64,000 nucleotides of DNA from an uncultured Marvinbryantia sp. (GTDB lineage: Bacteria; Bacillota; Clostridia; Lachnospirales; Lachnospiraceae): the NCBI GenBank assembly GCA_937915375.1, contig CALDMO010000043.1, positions 1-64,000 on the forward strand, in the 5' to 3' direction. The translations under genes were made by a program, and so were the position numbers. The stretch's first letter is position 1; the number at the start of each line of letters is the position of its first letter. Below, in pieces: positions 51,905 to 61,800 of the stretch. The notes beneath the pieces were generated by a model. The model did no database searches. It had not been told where the DNA came from and saw only the letters and a program-made list of their open reading frames with translations.

Positions 51905-52744
51905 ATGGAATACTATCGAGAGGAAATAGAGACGGATGCGCTGGTTCCGGCAATGATTTTTTACGGAGGCGGAAGCGCCGACAAGCTGCGATACCCTCTG
52001 CATTGGCATCAGAATCTGGAATTTGATCTGGTGCTTTCCGGAAGTATCTGCGGCAGGATTTCCGGGCAGGCGACAAAGGCAAATCCTGGTGAGATTTTTT
52101 TTGTAAACAGCGGTGATCTGCATGAGACAGACGGCGGGCAGGACGGTCCGCTGCGTTCGATTACGGTGCTGCTTTCTGATGAATTGCTGCGGGAATACTG
52201 CCCGCAGTTTTCTGAACTTTATTTTGAGATAGAAAAGGGCAGCAGTCAGGAAATGCGTCTGGCGGAACTGATCAGGAATTGTGCCACGGTTTATGATGAA
52301 AAACAGCCGTATTACGAATTAGAATTATCCGTTCTGCTGCGGCAGATCTGTCTTTTGCTTTTAAAAGAGTGCGGCAGAAAAAAGAGTGTGCATGATCCGG
52401 CGGCGCTGACATATAAAAGTACGAAGCGTGTCAAAAAAGCAATTACATATATGGAAGAAAATTTTGAGAATCGTATTTCTGTGGAGGATATGGGCAGAGT
52501 GATGGGAATGACACCCTCTTATTTTTCCAGATTCTTTCGCAATTCTACCGGGCAGACGTTTCATGCGTATTTGACACATATCCGTCTGATTTATGCAAGG
52601 AGGATTTTGCTGGAGCAGGAAGAAACGATCACGGATATTGCCATGAACTGCGGTTTCCCGAATGTAAAGGCATTCATCGACGCTTTTCACAGGGAATACG
52701 GTACGACACCGGCAAAATATAAAAAAGATAAAAAACAACAATAA
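51905..52744 (+). CDS. AraC-family transcriptional regulator
   Basis: A 279-residue regulator. A cupin-like sugar-sensing N-terminal half (PLHWHQNLEFDLVLSG, NPGEIFFVNSGDLHET) is joined to two C-terminal helix-turn-helix units (MEENFENRISVEDMGRVMGM and IARRILL... ITDIAMNCGFPNVKAF). ATG 51905 is chosen: GGGTGAG lies upstream, while ATG 51851 has AGGAA touching it and adds residues outside the domain. It likely controls the GH31 gene 77 bases downstream. Confidence 0.9.
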   Translation: MEYYREEIETDALVPAMIFYGGGSADKLRYPLHWHQNLEFDLVLSGSICGRISGQATKANPGEIFFVNSGDLHETDGGQDGPLRSITVLLSDELLREYCPQFSELYFEIEKGSSQEMRLAELIRNCATVYDEKQPYYELELSVLLRQICLLLLKECGRKKSVHDPAALTYKSTKRVKKAITYMEENFENRISVEDMGRVMGMTPSYFSRFFRNSTGQTFHAYLTHIRLIYARRILLEQEETITDIAMNCGFPNVKAFIDAFHREYGTTPAKYKKDKKQQ

Positions 52745-52765
52745 TATAGCGAAAAACTGCAAGAC

Positions 52766-52819
52766 ACCTCCCTGTATTTGTGTTAAAAAAGACATAAGAA
52801 CAAGATAGGGAGGTTTTTC
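52766..52819 (+). promoter_or_regulatory. Hairpin masking the alpha-xylosidase ribosome site
   Basis: ACCTCCCT (52766-52773) is the exact complement of AGGGAGGT (52807-52814), which contains the AGGGAGG ribosome site of the following gene and is followed by T5. The same hairpin could end transcription or block translation. The 33-base loop is AT-rich. No separate promoter for the downstream gene is clear. Confidence 0.55.
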
Positions 52820-52821
52820 TT

Positions 52822-55149
52822 ATGAAATTTACAGAGGGTTATTGGCTGCAAAGTGAACATGCAAACGGCCTGTTCGCGGCGGAGGCATACACCGTGGATA
52901 AAATTCCAGGCGGTATGCGTGTTGTTGCGCCGGTAAAAAAAATCGAATCGCGAGGGGATACGTTAAATACGCCGACGATCACAATTGAGTTTCGGGCATG
53001 TACGGACCGCACGATTTCTGTGAAGGCATGGCATTACGAGGCATACGACAATCATTTGCCGGAGTTTGAAAAAAATGAGAGTATTTTGGAAGATGCTGTT
53101 GTTGAAATCAGCGAAGAAGAAGCGGTTCTGGACACCGGACTTTTAAAGGTGCGTGTCAGCCGTAAACCGTTTGGCTATTCTTTTGAGGCGGACGGAAAAG
53201 TGCTGACAAGCTGCGGCTTTCGTAATCTTGGCCTGATGCGCTGGAACAGGCAGCCGAGCACAATGTTCTGCGCACAGAATTATCTGACGGAGGATTATGA
53301 GCCGTACATGATGAATGAGCTTTCTCTTTCAGTGGGAGAGTGTGTGTACGGTCTCGGAGAGCGTTTTACAGCGTTTGTAAAAAACGGTCAGACGGTCGAT
53401 ACGTGGAATGAGGACGGCGGCACGGCTTCTCAGATTTCCTACAAAAGTATTCCGTTCTATATGACAAATAACGGATATGGCGTGCTTGTGGACAGCAGTG
53501 ATAATGTTTCTTTTGAAGTGGCAAGTGAAAAAGTAGAGTATGTCGGTTTTTCTGTTCCGGGTGAAAAGTTGTCTTATTATTTCTTCTATGGCCCGAACGG
53601 AAAAGAGATTATGAAAGAGTACACGGCACTGACCGGACGTCCGGCTCTGCCGCCTGCATGGTCTTACGGATTGTGGCTGTCTACCTCTTTTACAACGAAT
53701 TATGATGAACAGACGACCAGTTCTTTCATTGACGGAATGTTTGAGCGCGATATTCCAATGAGCGTATTCCACTTTGACTGTTTCTGGATGAAAGCGTTCC
53801 ATTGGTGTGATTTTGAGTGGGATAAAGAGTTTTTCCCGGATATTAACGGCACCTTAAAACGATATAAGGAAAAGGGACTGAAAATCTGTGTCTGGATCAA
53901 TCCGTATATTGCGCAGGGAACGTCATTTTTTGAAGAAGGCGTTAAAAATGGTTATCTGTTGAAACGTGCCGACGGAAAAGGCGTATGGCAGACGGATAAC
54001 TGGCAGGCAGGCATGGGACTGGTGGATTTTACCAATCCGGCGGCGGCAAAATGGTACACAGATAAGCTGAAAACATTGCTGGACTGCGGTGTGGACTGCT
54101 TTAAAACAGATTTCGGCGAGCGTATTCCGGTCAATGTAAGTTATTATGACGGCAGTGACCCGCAGGCAATGCATAACTACTATACATATCTGTATAATAA
54201 AACGGTGTTTGAGCTGCTCAAAGAGGTAAAAGGAGAAAATGAAGCCGTGCTTTTTGCCAGAAGCGCGACTGTCGGTGGACAGCAGTTCCCGGTGCATTGG
54301 GGAGGCGACTGTTCCGCAAATTACCCGTCTATGGCAGAAACAATCCGCGGTGGACTGTCCTTCGCGATGAGTGGTTTCGCATTTTGGAGCCATGATATTT
54401 CCGGTTTTGAGAATACCGCGACTCCGGATCTTTACAAGAGATGGGCGGCGTTCGGACTGCTTTCCACACATAGCCGTCTGCACGGAAGCGGCAGCTACCG
54501 TGTGCCGTGGCTGTTTGATGAGGAGGCAAGCGAAGTGGTCGGCTTCTTTTCCAAGTTGAAATGCAGATTGATGCCATATATCTACGCAAAATCAATTGAA
54601 GCACATCGAGAGGGTACACCGGTGATGCGTCCGATGATTTTTGAATTTGGTCAGGAACCGGGTATTTCCTATTTGGATACGCAGTATATGCTTGGCGATG
54701 CGCTTTTGGCAGCTCCGATTCTGCGGGAGGATTCTTTGGCGGAATATTATCTGCCGGAGGGCTGCTGGACACATTTGCTTTCAGGAGAGGTAAAAGAGGG
54801 AGGCAGATGGTACCGCGATACCTATGATTATTTTTCCCTGCCGCTGTTTGTCAGGGAGAATACGCTGCTGGCTCTGGGAGCAAACGATCACAGACCGGAT
54901 TATGATTACACAAAAGATCTTACCCTGCGCCTGTATCAGCCGGGCAGCGGCAAGACGGCAGTCTGCGAAATACCGGATACAGACGGCAACATTGTGAATA
55001 CGATTATCGCAAAATGTACTGGAAACGAGATTAGTTTTTGCCTGCGGCAAGCAGCTGCGGAGATTTCCGTAGAAATTTATACAGGCGTGCAGGTGCAGAA
55101 AATGACAATTCCGGCGGGTACAACAGAAGTGAAAGTGACAATGGTATAA
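52822..55149 (+). CDS. GH31 alpha-xylosidase (YicI-like)
   Basis: Cytoplasmic enzyme releasing alpha-xylose from xylo-oligosaccharides. The 775-residue protein has a beta-sandwich N-domain, the GH31 barrel with nucleophile D430 in KTDFGERIP, acid/base D496 in HWGGDC, and FAMSGFAFWSHDISGF, then C-terminal beta domains. KTDFGER rather than the WxDMNE of alpha-glucosidases points to the xylosidase branch. No signal peptide. ATG 52822 has AGGGAGG at the right distance. Confidence 0.93.
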   Translation: MKFTEGYWLQSEHANGLFAAEAYTVDKIPGGMRVVAPVKKIESRGDTLNTPTITIEFRACTDRTISVKAWHYEAYDNHLPEFEKNESILEDAVVEISEEEAVLDTGLLKVRVSRKPFGYSFEADGKVLTSCGFRNLGLMRWNRQPSTMFCAQNYLTEDYEPYMMNELSLSVGECVYGLGERFTAFVKNGQTVDTWNEDGGTASQISYKSIPFYMTNNGYGVLVDSSDNVSFEVASEKVEYVGFSVPGEKLSYYFFYGPNGKEIMKEYTALTGRPALPPAWSYGLWLSTSFTTNYDEQTTSSFIDGMFERDIPMSVFHFDCFWMKAFHWCDFEWDKEFFPDINGTLKRYKEKGLKICVWINPYIAQGTSFFEEGVKNGYLLKRADGKGVWQTDNWQAGMGLVDFTNPAAAKWYTDKLKTLLDCGVDCFKTDFGERIPVNVSYYDGSDPQAMHNYYTYLYNKTVFELLKEVKGENEAVLFARSATVGGQQFPVHWGGDCSANYPSMAETIRGGLSFAMSGFAFWSHDISGFENTATPDLYKRWAAFGLLSTHSRLHGSGSYRVPWLFDEEASEVVGFFSKLKCRLMPYIYAKSIEAHREGTPVMRPMIFEFGQEPGISYLDTQYMLGDALLAAPILREDSLAEYYLPEGCWTHLLSGEVKEGGRWYRDTYDYFSLPLFVRENTLLALGANDHRPDYDYTKDLTLRLYQPGSGKTAVCEIPDTDGNIVNTIIAKCTGNEISFCLRQAAAEISVEIYTGVQVQKMTIPAGTTEVKVTMV

Positions 55150-55157
55150 AAAAGATT

Positions 55158-55194
55158 ATTTCTCCTGTATTGGTATGATACAGGAGAAATTTAT
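55158..55194 (+). terminator. Terminator after the alpha-xylosidase gene
   Basis: ATTTCTCCTGTAT (55158-55170) and ATACAGGAGAAAT (55178-55190) form a perfect 13-pair stem, then TTATT. Confidence 0.85.
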
Positions 55195-55217
55195 TATCAT
55201 AGTAGCACAGAAAAGGA

Positions 55218-55246
55218 TAGACATATTGTTACTAAAATGTTATAGT
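55218..55246 (+). promoter_or_regulatory. Promoter of the giant surface-protein gene
   Basis: TAGACA (55218-55223), 17 bases, extended TGT and TATAGT (55241-55246). Confidence 0.7.
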
Positions 55247-55251
55247 GATTA

Positions 55252-55409
55252 CAGGTATATTACAAATGTGAGATACCTGATTGAAACTGTGCGCAGGGCA
55301 GAGGCGGCGGATGCCGTATTGTGAATCCAGAGTGGCAATGGAGAAAAGTCCTGGGCGCGTGTAGAAAACAGCAGCGGGCGGATTATTTCGGCACGCTGCC
55401 CAAATTTCA
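55252..55409 (+). promoter_or_regulatory. Long structured leader RNA, unassigned
   Basis: The transcript has a leader of about 175 bases. Hairpins visible by eye: CAGGTAT/ATACCTG (55252-55279); an outer helix GCGCAGG with CCTGGGCGC near 55291-55358 enclosing CGGC-GGAT-GCCG and ATTGT/GCAAT; and GGGCGG/CTGCCC (55376-55400). The region is GC-richer than its surroundings. It does not match the c-di-GMP-I, c-di-GMP-II or cobalamin consensus as I know them. Confidence 0.45.
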
Positions 55410-55429
55410 GCAGAGAAACGAGGGATAAT

Positions 55430-58400
55430 ATGAAGCGAAAAAAGAGAATGGCGAGAGCGCTTTCGCTGTTTCTGTCCGTCGTGATGCTGCTATCATCACT
55501 CGGAACATCTGTTCTGGCCGCGGATGCGGGAGGAACTCCTCCAAATGCACATGAAAAGGCGGCAGAACAGACAGATACCGGGGGTGGGTACAATGCACTC
55601 GTACCCGAGACACCAGAGACTGCACAAAGTAGGACTGTTGAGACATCAAGTTCCGAGGAAAACATTTCTGCGAATACAGGAAATGATCTGACAGCAACAT
55701 TACAGCCGGAAACGCAACCGGAGATACCGGGGACACAGCCAGAAACACCGGAAACGCAGCCGGAGATACCGGAGACACAGCCGGAAACACCGGAAACGCA
55801 GCCGGAAATACCGGAGACACAGCCGACAATACCGGATACAGAACCGGAAACACCACATTCAGATCCGGTTACGCAGCCGGAAACAGAAAAGACGCAGTCA
55901 ACGACAGGAACAGACGAGACGCCATCAGAGCAGGAAGAACTTACTTATCGGGTAACCTTCGATGCACATGCGGCGGATTTCGGTACGGTTTTGACAGACG
56001 GAACACCGATCGATCCTGCTTCTTATATAAATGAAGTACAGGAAAATGCGCCTTATGTTTTCCATATCAGAGCAGCGCAGGGCTATGAGGTGGAGAAAGT
56101 CCGTGTAAATGAAGAAGAGATTTTTGAGGACGGACAGCCGGAGAGATACCGGATACCGGCAGTGACAAAGGATACTGTGATCACTGTTGTATACAGAGAA
56201 CTCCCGAGGGAATCCGAAGAGGTAACAGAAAATGTTGTCACTTTTCAGACGGAAGAGGGAGCGACGGTAACCATAGACGGTGTGGATGCCACGAATGACA
56301 CCGCTATGGCAAAAGACGGAAAAATAATATTTACTGTTGCAGCACAGGAAGGATTTTCAGTGACGGAGGTTCTGGTAGATGGAACGATTCCGGCACGTAC
56401 AACGGGAAATCCGAACGAGTACATCATTGAGGGAATCCAGACAGACGCAACGGTAGTCACGATAAATACAGCTTCGGCACAGACCGAAGAGACAGAAACA
56501 GAAGAGACAGAGATGCCTGTAACCGAGAATCTTGTAACGTTCCAGAGCGCTGAGGGCGCGACCGTTATTGTAGATGGAATAGACGTTACGAACGGAACGG
56601 CTACCGCGGAGAACGGTACGCTCGTATTCACCGCAGCGCCGGCAGAGGGCTTCCGTATTTCGGAGGTTCTGGTAGACGGAGAAGTTCCGGCGAGAACGAC
56701 AGGCAATACCGGAGAGTATATCATTGAGGGTATCATGACAGACGATACCGTAGTAATTGTGAATACGGCTCCGACAGAAGAAAAAGAAGACGAAGAAACA
56801 CAAGAACAGGAGAAACCGGCGCAGACCATGACAGTGACGGCCAGCGACGGAGCGACGGTCATCGTCACGGCACCGCAGGGTGCATTGCCGGAGGGAGCGC
56901 AGGTTATTGCACAGGCAATCTCATCCGCCGCGATTGAAAACGCTGTGTCAGACGCTGTGGCAGCGGAAGGAAAATCACTTGTTGATTACAAGGCTTATGA
57001 CATTACGATTATCGACGGCGCAGGCAATGTGATTCAGCCGGATGCCAGCGTGCAGGTAACGATCAACAACGCAGGCGTGGCAGGCGAGGAGACTGCCGTA
57101 TACCACGTAGAGGGCGCGTCGGCAGACAAGATAGCCGAGGTTCCGGGCGGAGATTACGCAGCGTTCGCGGCAGCGCATTTCTCCATCTATGTTGTGGCAG
57201 GAAGCCAGACCGAACAGCCGGAAGTGGATGAGGTGCTTGTTACTTACAACATGATCTATGACAATGGTGTGGCTGTAGTACCTCCAGATACGGTAGCGTA
57301 TGACCTGACAAAAGAAGGCATTACCACAGAGTATGCAGTAGTGCCGCAGCAGGGCTACACAATTACCATGTCGGTGGAGGGCGAAGGAGCAGAACATTTC
57401 CGCTATGAAAACGGAAAAGTAGTTGGAAGTTTCACTGCTTCGGGCAGCTATGAGGTGGTTCTTACCTATACACCGAACGAGATCACTTATACGGTAACAC
57501 ACTATTACCAGAATGTGGATCGTACCGGTTACGACGAAGATCCGGTTAAAGACACGCTGAAGGGTAAAGTCAATACCATGACGGCGGCGCAGGAACGTCG
57601 GAAGGAAGGCTTTACAGTACAGTATATTGAACAGGATAAGATTCCGCAGAACGCGCAGAGTAACCGCATTGATATACCGGTATATTACGACAGAAATGAA
57701 TGTCTGCTGACTTACAATACGATGGGCGGCAGTTACATTGAGTCGGAGATTCTGGCATACGGCGCAGAAGTGGACCTTCCGGGAAGGTTTGATCCAAATG
57801 CTCCTGTGCGGGAAGGCTATCGTTTTACAGGCTGGTATTTAAATGAGGCTTGTACGGATCCGGTGCAGAACAATACGATTGAAGTCACCGGAGAAACAAC
57901 CGTTTATGCCGGCTGGGAAGGTGACGAAGTAAACTATACAGTTGTGTATATGGCTGAAAACGCCGATGACGAGAATTATTCTTATCTTGCCAGTAAGACG
58001 TTTACGGCAGTTGCCGGTACAACAGTGCAGGTAAATTCCCGTATACATGGATTGACTGCAAGGGATTATAAGGATATCGCACATTTTGAGTTCGACAGTG
58101 AAAAAGCGACATCCGATGAGATAGCAGCGGATGGAAGTACGGTACTTCTTGCGTATTACAACAGAAAAGTATATACGCTTACGTTTACGGCAGATGCATT
58201 AGTATGTGAAATACCGGAACATGAGCATATACGGCCGAACCGACAGAACAGCTGTTATGAGCTGACTTGTACCAATGAAGACTGGTGGCATATTCACAGC
58301 GTTACAGATGACTGTTATGAGGTGATATGCGGGCTTCAGGCGCATCAGCATAGTGCGAGGAGTAGATGTTACGATGAAGTGACACGAACGATTACGGCCA

Positions 58401-58867
58401 AGTATGAACAGGATATCTCAAAGCTATGGAATGAGGCCGTAGGTCCGGGCACTCCCCTTGAGGGCAACAACTGGGAATGGGATGGAAGTAAAGCGACTGC
58501 TTTTCAGACTACCATGCCGGGAGAGAACAAAGATCTTACACCTAAAAATAATGGAAATACGCGGCATGAGCTTCACTATTATATAGAAGATCCGAATGGA
58601 ACGATTCAATACCGTGAAAAGACGTTCCGGTTATATACAGATGTTATTCTGAATGTCAGCAGTGGTTCTTATCCTACGTTCAATGAGGAATTTTTTGAGA
58701 TTGACGGATATGAGAGATTCGGAAGTTCAATTGAAGAGTGGGCGAATGGGAGCGGACCGACGAATGGAAGCTGGGGAGCAGAAGAAAGCTTTTACTACAC
58801 AAGAGCGACCTACGATCTGTATCTGAAAAACGGAGAGGAAGAAAAAAAGAGAAGGTTCCTTATCTGA
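55430..58867 (+). CDS. Giant secreted repeat protein, first (0-frame) part
   Basis: Putative adhesin. Basic signal peptide to about residue 31, a Pro/Glu/Thr stalk (about 80-170), two near-identical 99-residue repeats starting near 268 and 367 (each with ATV-DG-D-TN and ARTTGN), a region like surface-protein ZU5/beta modules (about 450-600), MucBP/InlB-type modules with GYRFTGWYLNEACTDP, and a Cys/His-rich segment (about 926-980). This frame ends at TGA 58865-58867 inside a domain, just after an A7 run; the -1 frame continues it for over 5 kb. GAGGG is five bases before ATG 55430. Confidence 0.85.
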   Translation: MKRKKRMARALSLFLSVVMLLSSLGTSVLAADAGGTPPNAHEKAAEQTDTGGGYNALVPETPETAQSRTVETSSSEENISANTGNDLTATLQPETQPEIPGTQPETPETQPEIPETQPETPETQPEIPETQPTIPDTEPETPHSDPVTQPETEKTQSTTGTDETPSEQEELTYRVTFDAHAADFGTVLTDGTPIDPASYINEVQENAPYVFHIRAAQGYEVEKVRVNEEEIFEDGQPERYRIPAVTKDTVITVVYRELPRESEEVTENVVTFQTEEGATVTIDGVDATNDTAMAKDGKIIFTVAAQEGFSVTEVLVDGTIPARTTGNPNEYIIEGIQTDATVVTINTASAQTEETETEETEMPVTENLVTFQSAEGATVIVDGIDVTNGTATAENGTLVFTAAPAEGFRISEVLVDGEVPARTTGNTGEYIIEGIMTDDTVVIVNTAPTEEKEDEETQEQEKPAQTMTVTASDGATVIVTAPQGALPEGAQVIAQAISSAAIENAVSDAVAAEGKSLVDYKAYDITIIDGAGNVIQPDASVQVTINNAGVAGEETAVYHVEGASADKIAEVPGGDYAAFAAAHFSIYVVAGSQTEQPEVDEVLVTYNMIYDNGVAVVPPDTVAYDLTKEGITTEYAVVPQQGYTITMSVEGEGAEHFRYENGKVVGSFTASGSYEVVLTYTPNEITYTVTHYYQNVDRTGYDEDPVKDTLKGKVNTMTAAQERRKEGFTVQYIEQDKIPQNAQSNRIDIPVYYDRNECLLTYNTMGGSYIESEILAYGAEVDLPGRFDPNAPVREGYRFTGWYLNEACTDPVQNNTIEVTGETTVYAGWEGDEVNYTVVYMAENADDENYSYLASKTFTAVAGTTVQVNSRIHGLTARDYKDIAHFEFDSEKATSDEIAADGSTVLLAYYNRKVYTLTFTADALVCEIPEHEHIRPNRQNSCYELTCTNEDWWHIHSVTDDCYEVICGLQAHQHSARSRCYDEVTRTITAKYEQDISKLWNEAVGPGTPLEGNNWEWDGSKATAFQTTMPGENKDLTPKNNGNTRHELHYYIEDPNGTIQYREKTFRLYTDVILNVSSGSYPTFNEEFFEIDGYERFGSSIEEWANGSGPTNGSWGAEESFYYTRATYDLYLKNGEEEKKRRFLI
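55715..55840 (+). repeat. Three tandem 42-bp repeats encoding a Pro/Glu/Thr stalk
   Basis: Three head-to-tail copies, in frame, encode the 14-residue unit QPEIPxTQPxxPxT (55715-55756, 55757-55798, 55799-55840). Copies 1 and 2 differ at only a few bases, so copy number could change by slippage without breaking the frame. Confidence 0.85.
58832..58849 (+). other. Probable -1 frameshift site (A AAA AAG) joining two parts of the surface protein
   Basis: Codons read GAA AAA AAG; the heptamer A AAA AAG (58843-58849) is in the exact phase of the E. coli dnaX slippery site. A -1 slip continues as GAG AAG GTT CCT and opens a frame to the window end. A ribosome-site-like GGAGAGG (58832-58838) lies upstream, and a small AAGG-TT-CCTT hairpin (58852-58861) downstream. 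A one-base loss in an A8 run, polymerase slippage or a sequencing error would look the same. Confidence 0.65.
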
Positions 58868-61800
58868 GTGATATTTCTGGATACCTGACTGAGCCGACGC
58901 AGTCTCCGATACCGGAAGGGACGTTTGCAGGCTGGTACCTCGACCCTGAGTTTACGACTCCGTTTACCGGTACGACGATGCCGAAAGGACTTTCCCTTTA
59001 CGCGAAATGGGAGCCGAAGTCCTTTACTGTGACGTTTGTGAGCGATGACAAACCATATGAGACGCAGAACGTCATCTATGGAAATACCGCGAAACAGCCG
59101 GTTCGTCCTCCATGGAAGGATGAGTTTATATTTGAAGGCTGGTACACTTCAGCGGACGGAGATGACAAATATGATTTCAACGCTCCGGTGACAGAAAATA
59201 GAGTAATCTATGCAAAGTGGACACCGATCACAGATACCGTCTACAGAGTTGATTATGTGACGGCAGGCGGAAGGACTGTGGCACAGTCTAAAAACGGCAC
59301 AGGAACGGTCGGAGAAGTGATACAGGAATTTGCGGTAAAACCCCAGGGTGAGTACTCCGATTATACGGTGGATGAAGCCGAAAAAACGCTGGAGCTTACA
59401 GCAAATACAGAGGAAAACGTTATTCAGTTTACCTATACTCGTGTGAGAGAACTGTACTATACAATCGAGTATCGGGATATGGATACGGATATGCTGATCC
59501 ATTCGCGGGCAGATATTCCAAGTGATGCAAATCAGCTGGTAGTTCATCCGTCTCAGGAGGATCTGGATGCTTTGGACAATGAGGGATATGAACTTGTTGA
59601 TCATCATAAGAATGTAGAGCTTACGGTAGATGGTGATAATATCGTTGTGTTCCGCTGTAAAAAGGGTGAGTATACGATTACGTATACCGGTGATGAGAAT
59701 GCAGCTTATCCGGATGGAACAAATCCGACAACCTATACTTTCGGAGACACCATCGCGCTTCACAATCCGCAGAAACCGGGTTATGAGTTTACAGGATGGA
59801 ATTTTATATCCGAAGGCGGAGAGACGTCAGGGGATGTTCATGATGGTATGAACACTCTTATTGAAGAGGGGTCTCATGGCGATCTGGACTTTGAGGCGAC
59901 CTGGCGTGCGATTGAGTATACCGTTCATTATAATGCAAACGGCGGTACGCCGACACCGGCTTCGAAAACGAACGTTGCATGGAATCAAGGCGCGCTGCTG
60001 CCGCAGGAAACACCGGTCAGAAACGGCTATAAGCTTACAGGCTGGACATATAACGGCACAGCTGTGACAGCGGATCATACGTATGCGAGTCTGGCAGGCA
60101 CAGATGATGTGATGTCCATTACGCTGACGGCACAGTGGACGGAGGATTTTGATGCAAAAGTCCGCGTAACGTACGAGGCGGATCCGTCAACAGGCGGAAG
60201 CGTAAGTAAATCGGGTGAAGATATCACGATCGTTTCGGCACAGGGACTGACCGGCGCGGTGGCAAGTGCAACGGTAAATGGTTACAGGTTTGAGGGCTGG
60301 TATCAGGGCACGACACTGGTTACCAAAAATCTGGTGCTTTCAAGACAGGATGCATTATCCAAGCTGAATACGGCAGAGGACGGCACATATCTGGCGACGA
60401 CCTTTACAGCAAAATTTGCTGAAGCGGACAATGCAACGCTGACGTATGTTGCATCACCGTCAGAGGGCGGAACCGTGACGAACAGTCCGGAGAGTATCGC
60501 ACCGGTTACAGGTCAGCCGAAAGGCTCAAAAGCCACGGCAACCCCGGGTTATGTGTTTGTGAACTGGACGACAGCGGATGGCAGAGTAGCCGGAACAGGC
60601 GAAACGCTGACAAGAAGCCAGATAGACAGAGCTGCGAAGGAAAATGGCGTCTATGTGGATACAGAATTTACAGCAAATTTTGTTTATGATACCGCTGCGA
60701 CGGCAGATGTTACTTACGAAGCAGACCCGGAAAAGGGAGGAAGAGTAACCAATCCAAGCGACAAGGTTCAGGTCATCACGGCAGACGGACTGGAAGGCTC
60801 AACGGCAGAACCGGCAAACGGCTATAAGTTTGTTGGCTGGTTTAAGGATAATGAGCAGACGGCGTTTAGTACAAATGTGAATCTGACAAAAGAGGAAGCA
60901 AGAGAAAAACTCAATCGGGATCAGTCAAACGGAACCTATATGGCAACGCGTTTTACTGCGAAGTTTGAGGTAGACGAAACCATGACAACCACGGTTACCT
61001 ACGAATCATCGGATGAGACGATGGGAACTGTATATCCGGAGTCAGAGACAATCCAGATTGTAACGGCAGCCGGACTGAACGGTTCGGTGGCATCGCCAAA
61101 GCAGGGCTACAAGTTTACCGGTTGGTATAAGGGAACTGAACTGGTAAGCGAAGACGAGATGCTGACAGTCGCTGAAGCGAAACCAAAGCTTAACCAAAAT
61201 GGCGACGAAACGTATAGAAATACAACATTCGTAGCAAGATTCTCCTATGATGATAAGGCACAGGCAACGATTTCTTATCAGTCGCAGAACGAAAACTGGG
61301 GTACGGCAGCGCCGGGAGAGGAAACAATCCAGATCGTACCGGGCAATCCGAATGTCACAGTGATCGGTTCCACGGCAACACCGAAGGCGGGCTATAAGTT
61401 CGATGGCTGGTACAAGGGAGATTCTCTGGTCTGCAGCGATAAAGTGCTGACATCGGAAGAGGTGAAGGTCAATCTCAATACAGACCCAGTGAATAACACC
61501 TATACGGATACGACGTTTGAGGCAAGATTTTCGCTGGATGAAACAGCGAAAGCAACTGCAACCTATCGCACTGCCGATAGAACAATGGGTCGGGTATATC
61601 CTATAAGCAGCGATTTCCAGATCGTTGACGCACAGGGACTTGTGGGATCGACGGCCAGACCGAGAAACGGTTACAGATTCGTCGGCTGGTACAAGGGAGA
61701 CGATACGACGACTCCGATCAGTACGGACGCAGCTCTGACGGCGGAGCTCGCGAAGGAAAACCTCAATAAAAATCAGGATAACGGAACGTATACAGATACT

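Noticed and set aside
55262..55400. c-di-GMP, cobalamin or T-box element before the adhesin
   Set aside because: The conserved core sequences of these classes are not present, so only an unassigned structured leader is reported.
55249..56868. Long open frames on the minus strand beneath the start of the surface-protein gene
   Set aside because: They mirror the repetitive, low-stop composition of the + strand gene, lack ribosome sites and give Ser/Val/Pro-rich nonsense.
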